From: Halobacillus mangrovi
Lineage (GTDB): Bacteria > Bacillota > Bacilli > Bacillales > Halobacillaceae
DNA length: 64,000 nt
Reading direction: 5' to 3'
Assembly: GCF_002097535.1 (NCBI RefSeq)
Contig: NZ_CP020772.1
Span: 1,364,001-1,428,000, forward strand
Shown: piece after piece, positions 35,760 through 46,482 of the stretch
How the letters are laid out: each line of letters opens with the position of its first letter
Position numbering within the stretch: position 1 is the first letter of the stretch
Notes under the pieces: generated by a model
Database searches by the model: none
Told to the model about the DNA's origin: nothing
What the model saw: only the letters and a program-made list of their open reading frames with translations
Made by a program: the position numbers and the translations under genes

Positions 35760-35819
35760 CCTCAGGTCATCCAGATTCTGCCACCTCAGGTCATCCAGAT
35801 AATGGATGACCTGAGGTGG
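35760..35819. repeat. 17-bp perfect palindrome with adjacent direct copy
   Basis: CCACCTCAGGTCATCCA (35781-35797), loop GATAA-like 5 nt, and its exact complement (35803-35819). A further direct copy of CCTCAGGTCATCCAGAT is at 35760-35776. It lies between two 5' ends, so it is not an ordinary terminator of either gene. Confidence 0.85.
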
Positions 35820-35892
35820 CATAAATTCCTTTTACGATTGATTTTACGCTAGGGTTATGCTAACTTTCAAAGTATGAGTTTGAAAATTCGAG

Positions 35893-35928
35893 GAAGCCGC
35901 TCGCTCGAGAGGGAGCGGTTTTTTTATG
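35893..35928 (+). terminator. Terminator-like hairpin in the prfC leader
   Basis: CCGCTCGCTC and GAGGGAGCGG-type arms with one mismatch and a short loop, followed by seven T (ending about 35926). It lies 80 bp before the prfC start with no gene ahead of it on the same strand, so attenuation or a short RNA is possible. Confidence 0.6.
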
Positions 35929-36006
35929 GAGTGAAGAGTCCAATGTGATATCCGTATATCCCCGAACCTTTTCATAAACGATCTTAAAATGATGGAGGAT
36001 ATAACG

Positions 36007-37590
36007 ATGGAAATACAGGAAGAAATGAAAAAGCGAAGAACGTTTGCCATTATTTCGCACCCGGACGCCGGGAAAACGACGATGACGGAGAAAATGCTGT
36101 TGTTCGGAAACCTGATCCGCTCGGCAGGAACCGTAAAAGGAAAGAAGTCTGGTAAGTTTGCAACTTCAGACTGGATGGAAATTGAGAAGCAGCGTGGAAT
36201 TTCCGTTACATCCAGTGTGATGAACTTTCCTTATAAGGGTTACCAGGTAAACATTTTAGATACACCTGGACACGAAGATTTCAGTGAAGACACTTATCGG
36301 ACACTTACGGCCGTAGACAGCGTAGTCATGATCATTGATGCTACAAAAGGAATTGAAGCTCAAACATTAAAATTGTTCAAAGTATGTAAAATGCGTGGGA
36401 TTCCGATTTTTACATTTATCAATAAAATGGACCGTGAAAGCCGCGACCCATTTGAATTGATGGAAGAAATTGAAGAGACGCTAAATATTGAAACGTATCC
36501 GATGACATGGCCCGCTGGAATGGGCAAACGATTCCTTGGCGTGTTTGACCGCAACAATGAAAAGTTTGTCCACTTCTCAGGAAATGAAGAAGAAACGTAC
36601 ATTCCCTATGATCAGCTTGATCAACATCCGGAGCTGACCGAAAACGCTACCTTCCAGGAAGCTCAAGAAGAGATGGAGCTTTTAGTGGAAGCGGGTGACA
36701 ATTTCTCGATGGATAAAGTGATGAAAGGCGATCAAACACCAGTGTTCTTCGGAAGTGCTCTTGCCCCATTCGGAGTGGAGACGTTCTTTAATACGTTTAT
36801 TGATATGGCACCAGAACCGGCACCTAGAAAATCAACCGAAGGAGTCGTTTCTCCAGATCACGAAGAGTTTTCCGGATTCATTTTTAAAATCCAGGCGAAC
36901 ATGAACCCGCAGCACCGCGATCGGATTGCCTTCGTACGGATCTGTTCTGGTAAGTTCGAACGCGGAATGAACGTAACCCTTTCAAGAACTGGGAAAACGT
37001 TTAAACTTGCTCAGTCACAGCAGTTTGTTGCTTCTTCACGAGGTACAGTTGAGGAAGGATACGCAGGAGATATTATCGGAATCTATGATCCTAACGTATA
37101 CCGTATCGGAGACACGATTGTGACAGGAAAATCGAACTTTGAATACGATGAGCTTCCTCAGTTCCCGCCAGAACTTTTCAAAAAAGTAACCGCTAAGAAC
37201 GTAATGAAGTCGAAGCAATTTAAAAAAGGCTTGGAACAGCTCGTCCAAGAAGGAGCCATCCAGCTGTTTAAACGCTATCGATTCGAAGATTATATCATCG
37301 GGGCGGTCGGCGAGCTTCAATATGAAGTCTTTGAATATCGAATGAAGAATGAGTATAACGTTGAAGTAGAACTCACTTCGATTGGCGAGCGGCTTCCTCG
37401 CTGGTTGCGCCAGGACCAGGTGGATGAATCCCTATTTGATGAGCGGAATATGCTTGTCCAAGACCGTGAAGGTAACCCGCTTGTTCTGTTTAAAAATGAT
37501 TTCTCTCTTCGGTGGTTTACCGATAAAAACCCTGATATTGAACTTACTGATTTGTTTGAAGTCAACCAGTACAATCAGACTTTTGAATAA
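36007..37590 (+). CDS. prfC: Peptide chain release factor 3
   Basis: RF3 is a translational GTPase that recycles RF1 and RF2. The 527-aa protein has the G1 motif SHPDAGKTT (residues 18-26), switch region with GISVTSS, G3 DTPGHEDF, G4 NKMD, and the RF3-specific domains after about residue 290 ([31 protein letters not shown]). ATG 36007 follows GGAGGA with 7-bp spacing; the frame also has ATGs upstream overlapping that RBS. RF3 is not universal in Bacillaceae; here it stands alone. Confidence 0.95.
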   Translation: MEIQEEMKKRRTFAIISHPDAGKTTMTEKMLLFGNLIRSAGTVKGKKSGKFATSDWMEIEKQRGISVTSSVMNFPYKGYQVNILDTPGHEDFSEDTYRTLTAVDSVVMIIDATKGIEAQTLKLFKVCKMRGIPIFTFINKMDRESRDPFELMEEIEETLNIETYPMTWPAGMGKRFLGVFDRNNEKFVHFSGNEEETYIPYDQLDQHPELTENATFQEAQEEMELLVEAGDNFSMDKVMKGDQTPVFFGSALAPFGVETFFNTFIDMAPEPAPRKSTEGVVSPDHEEFSGFIFKIQANMNPQHRDRIAFVRICSGKFERGMNVTLSRTGKTFKLAQSQQFVASSRGTVEEGYAGDIIGIYDPNVYRIGDTIVTGKSNFEYDELPQFPPELFKKVTAKNVMKSKQFKKGLEQLVQEGAIQLFKRYRFEDYIIGAVGELQYEVFEYRMKNEYNVEVELTSIGERLPRWLRQDQVDESLFDERNMLVQDREGNPLVLFKNDFSLRWFTDKNPDIELTDLFEVNQYNQTFE

Positions 37591-37598
37591 TCAAAAAG

Positions 37599-37635
37599 AA
37601 AGACCACTACACGCCTGCTGTAGTGGTCTTTTGTT
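37599..37635 (+). terminator. Terminator of prfC
   Basis: AAAGACCACTACA and TGTAGTGGTCTTT around CGCCTGC, then TTGTTT. Confidence 0.88.
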
Positions 37636-37699
37636 TAAGAAGGGATGGAAAAATTTAGCGGATTATGAAGTTCCAAAAACTTCTAATAGAATCAGGGAC

Positions 37700-37735
37700 C
37701 GAATGTTTGTTCGTTTCATGTTAGAATGGTAATAT
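37700..37735 (+). promoter_or_regulatory. LexA (SOS) box and promoter of uvrBA
   Basis: CGAATGTTTGTTCG (37700-37713) differs at one base from the Gram-positive LexA consensus CGAACNNNNGTTCG. It overlaps the -35 TTGTTC (37707-37712); -10 TAATAT is at 37730-37735. Confidence 0.8.
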
Positions 37736-37782
37736 ATTGTGGTAAACTATTTTTGAACGAGATAGGAACGGAGGTTTTCGTC

Positions 37783-39762
37783 GTGGAGAATAAATTTGAA
37801 TTGGTTTCACAGTTCTCACCTCAAGGGGATCAGCCGAAAGCGATCCAGGAATTAGTTGAAGGAATTAACCGTGGTGAGCGGCATCAGACGCTTCTAGGTG
37901 CAACAGGAACAGGAAAAACGTTTACGATGTCCAATGTGATCCAGCAAGTCAATAAACCTACTCTAATTATCGCCCATAATAAAACATTAGCTGGACAGCT
38001 TTATAGTGAATTTAAGGAATTTTTTCCAAACAATGCCGTTGAGTATTTTGTCAGTTACTATGACTATTATCAGCCTGAGGCTTATGTGCCATCTTCGGAT
38101 ACATTTATAGAAAAAGATGCAAGCATCAATGATGAAATCGATAAGCTGCGTCACTCGGCTACTTCATCGTTGTTTGAACGGAATGATGTCATCATCGTAG
38201 CCAGTGTGTCCTGCATTTATGGTTTAGGTTCTCCAGACGAATACCGCAGTCAAGTTTTATCCATTCGAGTTGGGATGGAAAAGGACCGGGACGAGCTTTT
38301 AAGGAATCTGGTAGACATCCAGTACGCTCGAAACGATATCGATTTTCAGCGCGGGACGTTCCGCGTCCGTGGCGATTCGGTTGAAATCATTCCTGCTTCC
38401 CGTGAAGAACATGCGATACGCGTGGAGTTCTTTGGAGATGAAATCGATCGGATTCGCGAGATCGACGTTCTGACAGGTGAAATCGTCGGAGACCGTGAAC
38501 ATGTAGCGATTTTCCCGGCATCCCACTTCGTAACAAGAGAAGAGAAGTTGAAAAAAGCGATTAAGAACATTGAAAAAGAATTGGAAGTTCGTGTGAAAGA
38601 GTTAAAAGATCAAGAAAAACTTTTGGAAGCTCAAAGGCTAGAACAAAGAACGAACTATGACTTAGAAATGATGAGGGAAATGGGGTTCTGTTCCGGTATT
38701 GAGAACTATTCACGCCATTTGACATTCCGGGAGGCGGGGGCTACCCCTTATACGCTGCTGGATTATTTCCCCGATGATTTCTTGGTCATGGTGGATGAAT
38801 CGCACGTTACACTTCCTCAAGTAAGGGGGATGTACAACGGAGACCGTGCAAGAAAGCAAGTGCTCGTTGACCATGGGTTCAGACTGCCATCCGCGATGGA
38901 TAACCGGCCGCTTCAATTTCCGGAGTTTGAATCGAAAGTTAACCAGGCAGCCTACGTATCGGCTACCCCTGGGCCTTATGAATTAGAACATACACCGAAG
39001 ATGACTGAACAGATTATTCGCCCGACAGGGTTATTGGATCCAGAAATTGAGGTAAGGCCAATCCATGGACAAATTGACGACCTCGTGGGAGAAATCAATA
39101 AGCGAAAAGATAAAAGTGAGCGCGTATTAGTCACGACATTGACGAAAAAAATGTCAGAGGACTTGACCGACTACTTGAAAGAACTCGGCATTAAAGTCGC
39201 TTATCTTCACTCAGAAATTAAGACGTTGGAACGGATAGAAATCATCCGCGATCTCCGTGTTGGAAAATACGACGTGCTTGTAGGGATAAATTTATTAAGA
39301 GAAGGTCTTGATATACCTGAAGTATCCTTAGTGACTATTTTAGATGCCGACAAAGAAGGGTTCTTACGTTCAGATCGTTCCCTAATCCAAACGATTGGCC
39401 GAGCGGCTCGTAACGAAAATGGTCAGGTTATTATGTATGCGGATAAAATCACAAAATCTATGCAGTTTGCCATCGACGAAACATACCGCCGCCGCGAGAA
39501 GCAAATTGCTTATAACGAAGAACATGGCATTACTCCTATGACCATTAAGAAGGAAGTTCGAGACGTCATTAAGGCAACAGCTGTTGCTGAAGAAGATGGC
39601 GATTATGAAACAACGAAGAGACCTTCAGAGATGACGAAGAAAGAACGCCAGGAAATGATCGACAATTTAGAAACAGAAATGAAACAAGCGGCTCGCGATC
39701 TCGATTTCGAACGAGCGGCCGAGCTACGAGATGTTTTATTGGAATTAAAAGCGGAGGGATGA
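37783..39762 (+). CDS. uvrB: Excinuclease ABC subunit B
   Basis: UvrB is the damage-verifying helicase of nucleotide excision repair. The 659-aa protein contains Walker [14 protein letters not shown] near residue 38, the beta-hairpin region [12 protein letters not shown], helicase motifs ([47 protein letters not shown]) and the C-terminal UVR domain ([21 protein letters not shown]) that contacts UvrC. It starts at GTG 37783, seven bases after GGAGGT. An SOS box in front agrees with damage induction; uvrA follows after 7 bp. Confidence 0.97.
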   Translation: MENKFELVSQFSPQGDQPKAIQELVEGINRGERHQTLLGATGTGKTFTMSNVIQQVNKPTLIIAHNKTLAGQLYSEFKEFFPNNAVEYFVSYYDYYQPEAYVPSSDTFIEKDASINDEIDKLRHSATSSLFERNDVIIVASVSCIYGLGSPDEYRSQVLSIRVGMEKDRDELLRNLVDIQYARNDIDFQRGTFRVRGDSVEIIPASREEHAIRVEFFGDEIDRIREIDVLTGEIVGDREHVAIFPASHFVTREEKLKKAIKNIEKELEVRVKELKDQEKLLEAQRLEQRTNYDLEMMREMGFCSGIENYSRHLTFREAGATPYTLLDYFPDDFLVMVDESHVTLPQVRGMYNGDRARKQVLVDHGFRLPSAMDNRPLQFPEFESKVNQAAYVSATPGPYELEHTPKMTEQIIRPTGLLDPEIEVRPIHGQIDDLVGEINKRKDKSERVLVTTLTKKMSEDLTDYLKELGIKVAYLHSEIKTLERIEIIRDLRVGKYDVLVGINLLREGLDIPEVSLVTILDADKEGFLRSDRSLIQTIGRAARNENGQVIMYADKITKSMQFAIDETYRRREKQIAYNEEHGITPMTIKKEVRDVIKATAVAEEDGDYETTKRPSEMTKKERQEMIDNLETEMKQAARDLDFERAAELRDVLLELKAEG

Positions 39763-39769
39763 GTGTACA

Positions 39770-42646
39770 ATGGCCAGTAAATATATCAGTATCAAAGGAG
39801 CCCGAGCACACAACTTAAAAAATATCGACATCGATATTCCTAAAAATAAACTGGTGGTCATGACAGGCTTGTCCGGCTCAGGTAAATCTTCTCTTGCATT
39901 TGACACGATCTATGCGGAAGGGCAGAGGCGCTATGTTGAGTCATTAAGTGCCTATGCCCGTCAGTTTCTTGGTCAAATGGATAAGCCTGATGTCGATTCG
40001 ATCGAAGGTTTGTCACCCGCTATTTCTATTGATCAAAAAACGACGAGCCGTAACCCCAGGTCTACCGTGGGAACCGTAACAGAAATCTACGATTACTTGC
40101 GTTTACTGTTTGCACGTATCGGACGACCGACCTGCCCGAAGCACGGTGTTGAGATCAGCTCTCAGACCGTGCAGCAAATGGTCGACAGAGTTATGGAATA
40201 TCCAGAGCGGACAAAACTTCAAATTCTTGCCCCAGTTGTTTCAGGACGAAAGGGAGAGCATGTGAAGGTTTTTGAGCAGCTGCAAAAAGAAGGATATATT
40301 CGTCTCCGGGTCGATGGAGAGATGCGTGAAATTTCCGAGGAAATAAACCTTGATAAAAACAAAAAGCATTCGATCGAAGTGGTTGTTGACCGTGTTGTTG
40401 TGAAAGAAGGTGTGGAAGGACGTCTATCCGATTCCATTGAAACAGCATTGAACCTTGGAGGCGGTCATACGATCGTTGACGTCATCGATGACGAAGAACT
40501 AATGTTCAGTGAACACCATGCGTGCCCGATTTGTGGTTTTTCCGTAAGTGAATTAGAACCACGCATGTTCTCGTTCAACAGTCCTTACGGAGCATGCAGC
40601 CGCTGTGATGGATTAGGGACTCAACTGGAAGTGGATCTTGACCTTGTGATCCCCGATTGGACACTTTCGTTAAAAGAACATGCAATTGCTCCATGGGAAC
40701 CGACAAGCTCTCAATATTACCCACAGCTGCTGAAAAGTGTGGCTGATCATTACGACATCGATATGAACAGGCCTGTCAAAGAATTGCCAAAAGAGCAGAT
40801 GGACAAAGTGCTTTATGGAAGCGGGAACGATAAAGTCTATTTCCGCTATGAAAATGATTTTGGAAAAGTAAGAGAAAACGAAATCTACTTCGAAGGTGTG
40901 ATCCCGAATATTTCTCGTCGGTACAGAGAGACGAGCTCTGATTATATCCGTGAGCAGATGGAAAAATATATGGCTCAAAAGCCATGTCCGAAATGTAAAG
41001 GAAACCGATTGAATGAAGAGGCCTTAGCCGTTCTTATAAATGGTAAACATATTGGTCATACCACGGACTACTCCGTTACAGAAGCTAAAGAATTCTTTGA
41101 AGGCCTTGAATTGACGGAAAAAGAAGAAACCATTGCCCGAATGATCCTTAAAGAAATTTGCGAAAGGTTGAGCTTCTTAGCAAACGTTGGTCTGGAGTAT
41201 TTAACTTTATCCCGCTCGGCAGGAACGTTGTCAGGGGGAGAAGCCCAGCGTATTCGCTTGGCTACTCAGATTGGTTCTGCATTAACAGGTGTTCTATATG
41301 TTCTCGATGAGCCATCCATCGGGCTTCACCAGCGTGATAATGATCGTCTAATCAACACACTGAAGCGGATGAGAGACTTAGATAATACCCTGATCGTTGT
41401 CGAGCACGATGAAGACACTATGCTTGCCGCAGATTATTTGATCGATATCGGGCCGGGGGCTGGAGCTCATGGTGGGGATATCGTCACGCAAGGAACTCCT
41501 AAACAAGTCATGAAAAGTGGAAAGTCTTTAACTGGCCAGTATCTATCCGGGAAAAAATTCATTCCGCTGCCGGCAGAGCGTCGGAAACCTGACGGACGCT
41601 TCCTTGAAATTAAGAAAGCGGAAGAAAATAACCTTAAGAAAGTGAATGCTAAAATTCCACTTGGACTGCTTACGGCTGTCACCGGTGTATCAGGATCCGG
41701 CAAGAGTACGCTTATTAACGAAATCTTATACAAATCTCTATCGATGAAGCTTCATAAAGGAAAACAAAAACCTGGAAAGCACGAAACAATTGAAGGAATT
41801 GAGCAACTGGATAAAGTGATTGATATCGACCAGTCCCCGATCGGACGTACCCCACGATCCAATCCTGCAACTTACACAGGTGTTTTTGATGACATCAGAG
41901 ATGTATTTGCACAAACGAATGAAGCGAAAATACGCGGTTATAAGAAAGGCCGTTTCAGCTTCAATGTAAAAGGCGGACGCTGTGAAGCTTGCCGTGGGGA
42001 TGGGATTATTAAAATCGAGATGCACTTCTTGCCAGATGTATACGTTCCTTGTGAAGTATGTGATGGAAAGCGATATAATCGAGAGACTCTCGAAGTGAAA
42101 TATAAAGGAAAAAGCATTGCAGATGTATTAGCCATGACGATTGAAGAAGCATTGGAATTTTTCGCGAACATTCCTAAAATCAAACGTAAACTGCAAACCG
42201 TCGCTGATGTAGGTCTTGAATATATCAAGCTTGGACAACCAGCGACGACCCTTTCCGGAGGGGAAGCACAGCGTGTGAAACTGGCAAGTGAGCTGCACCG
42301 CAGGTCGAATGGAAAGTCCTTTTACATCTTGGATGAACCAACGACTGGTCTCCACGTTGATGATATTTCCCGTTTATTGAAGGTGCTTCAACGTCTTGTA
42401 GAGAATGGTGATTCTGTATTAATTATTGAACACAACCTTGATGTTATAAAAGAAGCTGATTTTATTCTCGATCTCGGACCTGAGGGCGGAGAAAATGGCG
42501 GTCAAATTATTGCCAGTGGAACTCCGGAAGAAGTCGTTGACCATTCTAAATCCTATACAGGTAAATACTTGAAGCCCATTCTCGAGCGTGATCGTAAGCG
42601 AATGGACAAAGTGCTGAAGTCAAAAGAAAAAGTAGGAAACAAGTAA
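39770..42646 (+). CDS. uvrA: Excinuclease ABC subunit A
   Basis: Damage-recognition ATPase of nucleotide excision repair, 958 aa. Two ABC modules are seen: first Walker [14 protein letters not shown] near residue 30 and signature [14 protein letters not shown] near 490; second Walker [13 protein letters not shown] near 640 and signature [15 protein letters not shown] near 830. Zinc-binding cysteines appear as CPIC/CSRC and CEAC/CEVC; CPKC is in the insertion domain. ATG 39770 follows GGAGGG. Co-transcribed with uvrB. Confidence 0.97.
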   Translation: MASKYISIKGARAHNLKNIDIDIPKNKLVVMTGLSGSGKSSLAFDTIYAEGQRRYVESLSAYARQFLGQMDKPDVDSIEGLSPAISIDQKTTSRNPRSTVGTVTEIYDYLRLLFARIGRPTCPKHGVEISSQTVQQMVDRVMEYPERTKLQILAPVVSGRKGEHVKVFEQLQKEGYIRLRVDGEMREISEEINLDKNKKHSIEVVVDRVVVKEGVEGRLSDSIETALNLGGGHTIVDVIDDEELMFSEHHACPICGFSVSELEPRMFSFNSPYGACSRCDGLGTQLEVDLDLVIPDWTLSLKEHAIAPWEPTSSQYYPQLLKSVADHYDIDMNRPVKELPKEQMDKVLYGSGNDKVYFRYENDFGKVRENEIYFEGVIPNISRRYRETSSDYIREQMEKYMAQKPCPKCKGNRLNEEALAVLINGKHIGHTTDYSVTEAKEFFEGLELTEKEETIARMILKEICERLSFLANVGLEYLTLSRSAGTLSGGEAQRIRLATQIGSALTGVLYVLDEPSIGLHQRDNDRLINTLKRMRDLDNTLIVVEHDEDTMLAADYLIDIGPGAGAHGGDIVTQGTPKQVMKSGKSLTGQYLSGKKFIPLPAERRKPDGRFLEIKKAEENNLKKVNAKIPLGLLTAVTGVSGSGKSTLINEILYKSLSMKLHKGKQKPGKHETIEGIEQLDKVIDIDQSPIGRTPRSNPATYTGVFDDIRDVFAQTNEAKIRGYKKGRFSFNVKGGRCEACRGDGIIKIEMHFLPDVYVPCEVCDGKRYNRETLEVKYKGKSIADVLAMTIEEALEFFANIPKIKRKLQTVADVGLEYIKLGQPATTLSGGEAQRVKLASELHRRSNGKSFYILDEPTTGLHVDDISRLLKVLQRLVENGDSVLIIEHNLDVIKEADFILDLGPEGGENGGQIIASGTPEEVVDHSKSYTGKYLKPILERDRKRMDKVLKSKEKVGNK

Positions 42647-42703
42647 ATGTTTTGACGATGGGAAAATAGTTCCGTATCGTTTAAGGTATGTTAAGGAGGT
42701 CGG

Positions 42704-42769
42704 GTGAGTGGAAATGCCGAAGATGCATTGACCGCTCACTTTCTGCCTTTGATTAAAAAGCAGCGTTGA
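42704..42769 (+). CDS. Possible 21-aa peptide between uvrA and yojF
   Basis: GTG 42704 lies just after an excellent AAGGAGGT (42693-42700) and opens a 21-codon frame (MSGNAEDALT...KKQR) ending at TGA 42767-42769. The spacing is short. No similarity recognised; it may be a leader peptide or a chance frame. Confidence 0.3.
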   Translation: MSGNAEDALTAHFLPLIKKQR

Positions 42770-42784
42770 ACGGGAGGAATTCGA

Positions 42785-43156
42785 ATGGAAGCAATCATAC
42801 AAGATAAAGTGCAGGACAAAATCAATGATCTAGCTAATAAAGAGGTTTATGTACATCTTGAAACAACCAATGGGGCCTATGCCAGCCACTTTGACGAAGA
42901 AGCCTATAATGTTGGGGCGTTTATTAGAAATGCCCAAGTCAATTACCAGCATGGCAAAATCGTCAGTACGGGCGGCTCCTATCGTGTAGGATTGAAGCTG
43001 GACCTGGGCTGGGTTTATGCAGAAGGGTTAACAGATTTCGAAATCGATGAAAAAGACCGTTTGCTGATGGCGGGACACGACCGTGAAGGGCGTTTGATGG
43101 TGGCACTCGAAATTAGTGAAACACCATTCTCACACGAGGCTGATCCTGATGAGTAA
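42785..43156 (+). CDS. yojF: YojF family protein (DUF1806)
   Basis: A 123-aa soluble protein of the YojF family, whose gene regularly accompanies bacillithiol deacetylase bshB2. Features are the QDKVNDL-like start (IIQDKVQDKINDLANKEVYVHLETTNGAY), VGAFIRNAQVNY and GLKLDLGWVYAEGLTDFE. Biochemical function is not established to my knowledge. RBS GGGAGG, ATG 42785. It overlaps the next gene by 8 bp, indicating translational coupling. Confidence 0.88.
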   Translation: MEAIIQDKVQDKINDLANKEVYVHLETTNGAYASHFDEEAYNVGAFIRNAQVNYQHGKIVSTGGSYRVGLKLDLGWVYAEGLTDFEIDEKDRLLMAGHDREGRLMVALEISETPFSHEADPDE

Positions 43157-43805
43157 GCAGCATGTCGTTGTCATTTTCCCACACCCAGATGATGAATCAT
43201 TCGGAGCATCCGGAACCATTTCGAAATTCAGAGATGATGGCGTCCCTGTGACGTATTTGTGCGGAACGCTAGGCGAGATGGGAAGGAATATGGGCAACCC
43301 TGTCTTCGCCAATAGAGAGACCCTCTCTTCATTCCGTAAGAAAGAGCTTGCGGAGGCTGCCAGGCAGTTGGATATCAAGGTTGAATATCTGGGTTATCGA
43401 GATAAAACCCTGGAATTCGAACCCGTCGATGAAATGGCAGATCATTTGAAAGAGAGAATTGAATCATTGAATGCCACGACGGTCATTACCCATTACCCGG
43501 GTTATGCAGTCCATCCAGACCACGATGCTTTAGGAAAAGCAGTGGTTGAGGCCGTACGACGGATAGATGAAAATTACCGTCCGGACGTTTGGATGCATGC
43601 GATCTCTAATAACCATGAAGTAGATTTGGGAGAACCTCAAATTGTGCACAATGTAGAACCTTATTGGGATCGGAAGCTGGCTGCTATTAAAGCGCACCTT
43701 TCCCAAGCAGACGGAATGATGAGTTTGATACAATCTCAGGACCAGCAGGCCGAACAATTGGAGCGCTTGAAAACCGAGCGTTTTTATCAATATAAATTTG
43801 ATTAA
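43149..43805 (+). CDS. bshB2: Bacillithiol biosynthesis deacetylase BshB2
   Basis: Zinc-dependent LmbE-type deacetylase that removes acetate from GlcNAc-malate in bacillithiol synthesis. The 218-aa protein carries the metal motif FPHPDDESFG near residue 10, THYPGYAVHPDHDALG near 117 with the third metal His, and the C-terminal HLSQADGM. ATG 43149 lies inside the yojF end. The yojF-bshB2 pair is as in B. subtilis yojF-yojG. Followed by a terminator. Confidence 0.93.
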   Translation: MSKQHVVVIFPHPDDESFGASGTISKFRDDGVPVTYLCGTLGEMGRNMGNPVFANRETLSSFRKKELAEAARQLDIKVEYLGYRDKTLEFEPVDEMADHLKERIESLNATTVITHYPGYAVHPDHDALGKAVVEAVRRIDENYRPDVWMHAISNNHEVDLGEPQIVHNVEPYWDRKLAAIKAHLSQADGMMSLIQSQDQQAEQLERLKTERFYQYKFD

Positions 43806-43811
43806 TCCCTT

Positions 43812-43853
43812 ACACCTTGAAAAGACATCATGTTTTTTCAAGGTGTTTTTTTG
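43812..43853 (+). terminator. Terminator of yojF-bshB2
   Basis: ACACCTTGAAAA and TTTTCAAGGTGT arms, then a T run. Confidence 0.88.
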
Positions 43854-43917
43854 TTGGTGTTTTTGAAACCTTTTGTGAGGGAATGCAGTACTAATGAATA
43901 AAGGAGTGGATGAAGTA

Positions 43918-44940
43918 ATGAATGAAGAACGTATGAGAATCTTAAAAATGATTGAAGAAGGCACAGTAACTGCTGAAGAAGGGGCAAAACTGCTTGATGC
44001 CGTCGATGAAACTGAAAAGAATGAGTCGGACGCAGCTTCAAACAAGTACGGAATCAAGCATTTTCTAGGTGATGCTGTCGATAAGATCAAGAACGCGGAT
44101 TTTGATCTCTCCTTTGGTGAATCTGTTACGTTTGATTATGAAAAGTCACTTGATCCACAGGACTTTAATGATTTAGATATCTCCATTGCAAATGGATCGC
44201 TTGAAGTGGTTACGTGGGAGGAGCCTTACGTAAAGGCATCCTATCAAGTGAAAGTGTATCAAGTGAAATCGGAAGAAGAAGCCCGTGACAGGTTTCTGAC
44301 TGATGGTCAGTTTACTATTCAATCAGGGCTACTCCGCCTGGCAAGTCCTTCTAAGAAAGTGAAGACCTTCGTAAAGCTGAATATTCCAAAGAAAAGGTAT
44401 GAATTCATCAAGGGGAAGCTGACAAACGGCGGAATTAAGTTTAACCAGGTCGATAGTGACCATTTCCAGTTGAAAACAACGAATGGAAAAGTACAGCTTG
44501 GCCAAGTAAGCGGGGATAAATGTAAAGTTGAAACTGGAAACGGCGCGATTACATTTACCGAAGGGGACTTCGAAACGTGCGAAATCGACACGGTCAATGG
44601 GGCGGTGAACCTCTCCGGTCTCTTTGGAAAGAGTGATGTGTCAGCCTTAAGCGGAAACATTACAGTTGAACATAAGGGAGAAAAAGCACATACAGCTTTT
44701 TACAAAACGACAGCTGGCAGTGTGAAAGTTGACTTGCCGAAGGAAAAACGTGTCGATGGAGTATTAAGATCCAAAGTGGGCAATTTAAATTGTCACTTAG
44801 ATAACTATAAGATCTTGAAAGACAAAAAAGACGTGGCGAACAAACTATTGGAGTTTGAAGCATTTGAAGAATATGAACAAGGGTTTCATATTGAAGCCGA
44901 GACGAAAACAGGATCTGTTACCGTAAAAGCTGGTGAATAA
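43918..44940 (+). CDS. yvlB: DUF4097 family protein YvlB
   Basis: A 340-aa protein with an N-terminal SHOCT-like helical module (ERMRILKMIEEGTVTAEEGAKLLDAV, residues 4-29) followed from about 95 to 335 by the right-handed beta-helix-like DUF4097 adhesin domain, seen as repeating NG turns (ANGSLEVV, TTNGKVQLG, GNGAITF, VNGAVNLSG). B. subtilis yvlABCD belongs to the cell-envelope stress (SigW) response. ATG 43918 follows AAAGGAG. Next to yvlD; yvlA and yvlC are absent here. Confidence 0.87.
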   Translation: MNEERMRILKMIEEGTVTAEEGAKLLDAVDETEKNESDAASNKYGIKHFLGDAVDKIKNADFDLSFGESVTFDYEKSLDPQDFNDLDISIANGSLEVVTWEEPYVKASYQVKVYQVKSEEEARDRFLTDGQFTIQSGLLRLASPSKKVKTFVKLNIPKKRYEFIKGKLTNGGIKFNQVDSDHFQLKTTNGKVQLGQVSGDKCKVETGNGAITFTEGDFETCEIDTVNGAVNLSGLFGKSDVSALSGNITVEHKGEKAHTAFYKTTAGSVKVDLPKEKRVDGVLRSKVGNLNCHLDNYKILKDKKDVANKLLEFEAFEEYEQGFHIEAETKTGSVTVKAGE

Positions 44941-44967
44941 GAAGTTTATAAGAAAGAAGGTGGAAGA

Positions 44968-45321
44968 ATGAAAAGTTGGCTGATTCATATAGTAGTAAAT
45001 GCGGTTGCGATCATTGCAGTCGGAACATTGTTTCAAGCCGTTCATATAGATGGAATTGGAGGTGCGTTGCTCGCTGCTTTCATTCTTTCGATTTTGAACG
45101 CAATCGTCCGACCTATACTTGTCGTTTTAACATTACCAATCACGCTACTATCTTTAGGACTGTTCTTATTCGTCATTAATGCGATTACGCTCGCACTGAC
45201 AGACTTTTTCCTTGGCAGTACCTTTGAAATTGATGGGTTCGGGATGGCGATTCTTGCAGCGATCATCATCTCATTAATTAATCTGATTTTGAATAGTTTA
45301 ATAAAGGATATGAAAAAATAA
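44968..45321 (+). CDS. yvlD: Phage holin family 4-type membrane protein YvlD
   Basis: A 117-aa protein with four membrane helices, of the PF04020 family: MKSWLIHIVVNAVAIIAVG, then AAFILSILNAIVRPILVVL with the conserved N..RP motif, LFLFVINAITLALTD, and a last helix (AAIIISLINLILNSLI). RBS AAGAAGGTGG. Likely co-transcribed with yvlB, 27 bp upstream. Despite the family name there is no sign of phage genes; the role is thought to be in envelope homeostasis. Confidence 0.9.
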   Translation: MKSWLIHIVVNAVAIIAVGTLFQAVHIDGIGGALLAAFILSILNAIVRPILVVLTLPITLLSLGLFLFVINAITLALTDFFLGSTFEIDGFGMAILAAIIISLINLILNSLIKDMKK

Positions 45322-45325
45322 ACGT

Positions 45326-45362
45326 AAATCAAGTGCCCAGTTCATGGGTACTTGATTTTTTT
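45326..45362 (+). terminator. Terminator of yvlB-yvlD
   Basis: AAATCAAGTGCCCA and TGGGTACTTGATTT arms, then TTTT. Confidence 0.88.
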
Positions 45363-45534
45363 GCTTGTACAATTGTTTTATGTGGCATACTGGTGTTAAA
45401 AGATGTAACCTCCTAACCGACCTGAAGAATCGCTGTATAATAGAGTCTAAGCGTGTTTTTACACAAGATGATAAGAAAACATGCTACAATAGGGGACAGT
45501 GATTGAACGATGAAAGAGGAGGTCATAGATCAAC

Positions 45535-46467
45535 ATGAGTAAAGTACGCACAGAAGATTTAATTGATCAGTTTAAGCTTGAGTTGATAGCTGGTGAGGAT
45601 GGAATTCACCGTGAAATACATACGAGCGATATTTCCCGACCAGGTGTAGAAATGACAGGGTACTTCAAGTTTTATCCGAAAGAACGTTTGCAACTTTTAG
45701 GAAAAACTGAGCTTTCCTATTTCAATGAATTGACGAAGGAACAGCGGCAGGAGCGTGCTGAGAAGCTGTGCACGGATGTGACACCAGGAATCGTCATAAC
45801 GAGGGGGATGGACGTCCCTGCGGAGCTGCATGATGCCGCAAAAGAAGCGGGCGTGCCATTAATGGTTTCTCCTTATAAGACGACTCGAGTGATTAGCCGT
45901 CTAACTAATTTTCTAGAAACGAAGTTTGCACCGTTTACGGCTATCCATGGCGTCCTCGTCGATATATACGGAATTGGTGTGCTCATTACAGGGCAGAGCG
46001 GTGTAGGTAAGAGTGAAACCGCACTTGAACTCGTAAAAAGAGGCCACCGTCTTGTAGCCGATGACAGCGTGGAAATTCGCCAGGAAGACTATGATACGTT
46101 GATTGGAAACAGTCCACCGCTGATTGAACATCTGCTGGAAATCCGTGGACTTGGCATCATCAATGTCATGACACTATTCGGTGCTGGTGCGGTCCGTAGT
46201 TACAAACGCATCACTCTGGTAATTAATCTTGAGCTTTGGGATAAAAACAAGCAGTATGACCGTCTTGGATTAGAAGAAGAGACGATGAAGATCATGGATG
46301 TAGAAGTTCCGAAGGCGACAATTCCTGTGCGTCCAGGGCGTAACTTAGCTGTCATTATCGAAGTGGCTGCGATGAATTTCCGTTTGAAGCGAATGGGAGT
46401 CAATGCAGCAGAAGAATTTTCAGAGCGGTTGACGAACGTGATCGATTCGGACCAGCAGAAATCATAA
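45535..46467 (+). CDS. hprK: HPr kinase/phosphorylase
   Basis: Bifunctional enzyme that phosphorylates HPr at Ser46 and removes the phosphate, setting carbon catabolite repression through CcpA. The 310-aa protein has the N-terminal MurF-like domain (1-130), His138, P-loop GQSGVGKS (153-160), [10 protein letters not shown], and the HprK signature [20 protein letters not shown] near 202. RBS AGAGGAGG, ATG 45535. First gene of an operon with lgt, yvoD, ppaX and yvoF as in B. subtilis. Confidence 0.97.
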   Translation: MSKVRTEDLIDQFKLELIAGEDGIHREIHTSDISRPGVEMTGYFKFYPKERLQLLGKTELSYFNELTKEQRQERAEKLCTDVTPGIVITRGMDVPAELHDAAKEAGVPLMVSPYKTTRVISRLTNFLETKFAPFTAIHGVLVDIYGIGVLITGQSGVGKSETALELVKRGHRLVADDSVEIRQEDYDTLIGNSPPLIEHLLEIRGLGIINVMTLFGAGAVRSYKRITLVINLELWDKNKQYDRLGLEEETMKIMDVEVPKATIPVRPGRNLAVIIEVAAMNFRLKRMGVNAAEEFSERLTNVIDSDQQKS

Positions 46468-46482
46468 GGGAGGGGTGGCATC

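Noticed and set aside
44968..45321. Prophage holin
   Set aside because: It belongs to the YvlD group encoded beside yvlB; no phage genes are nearby.
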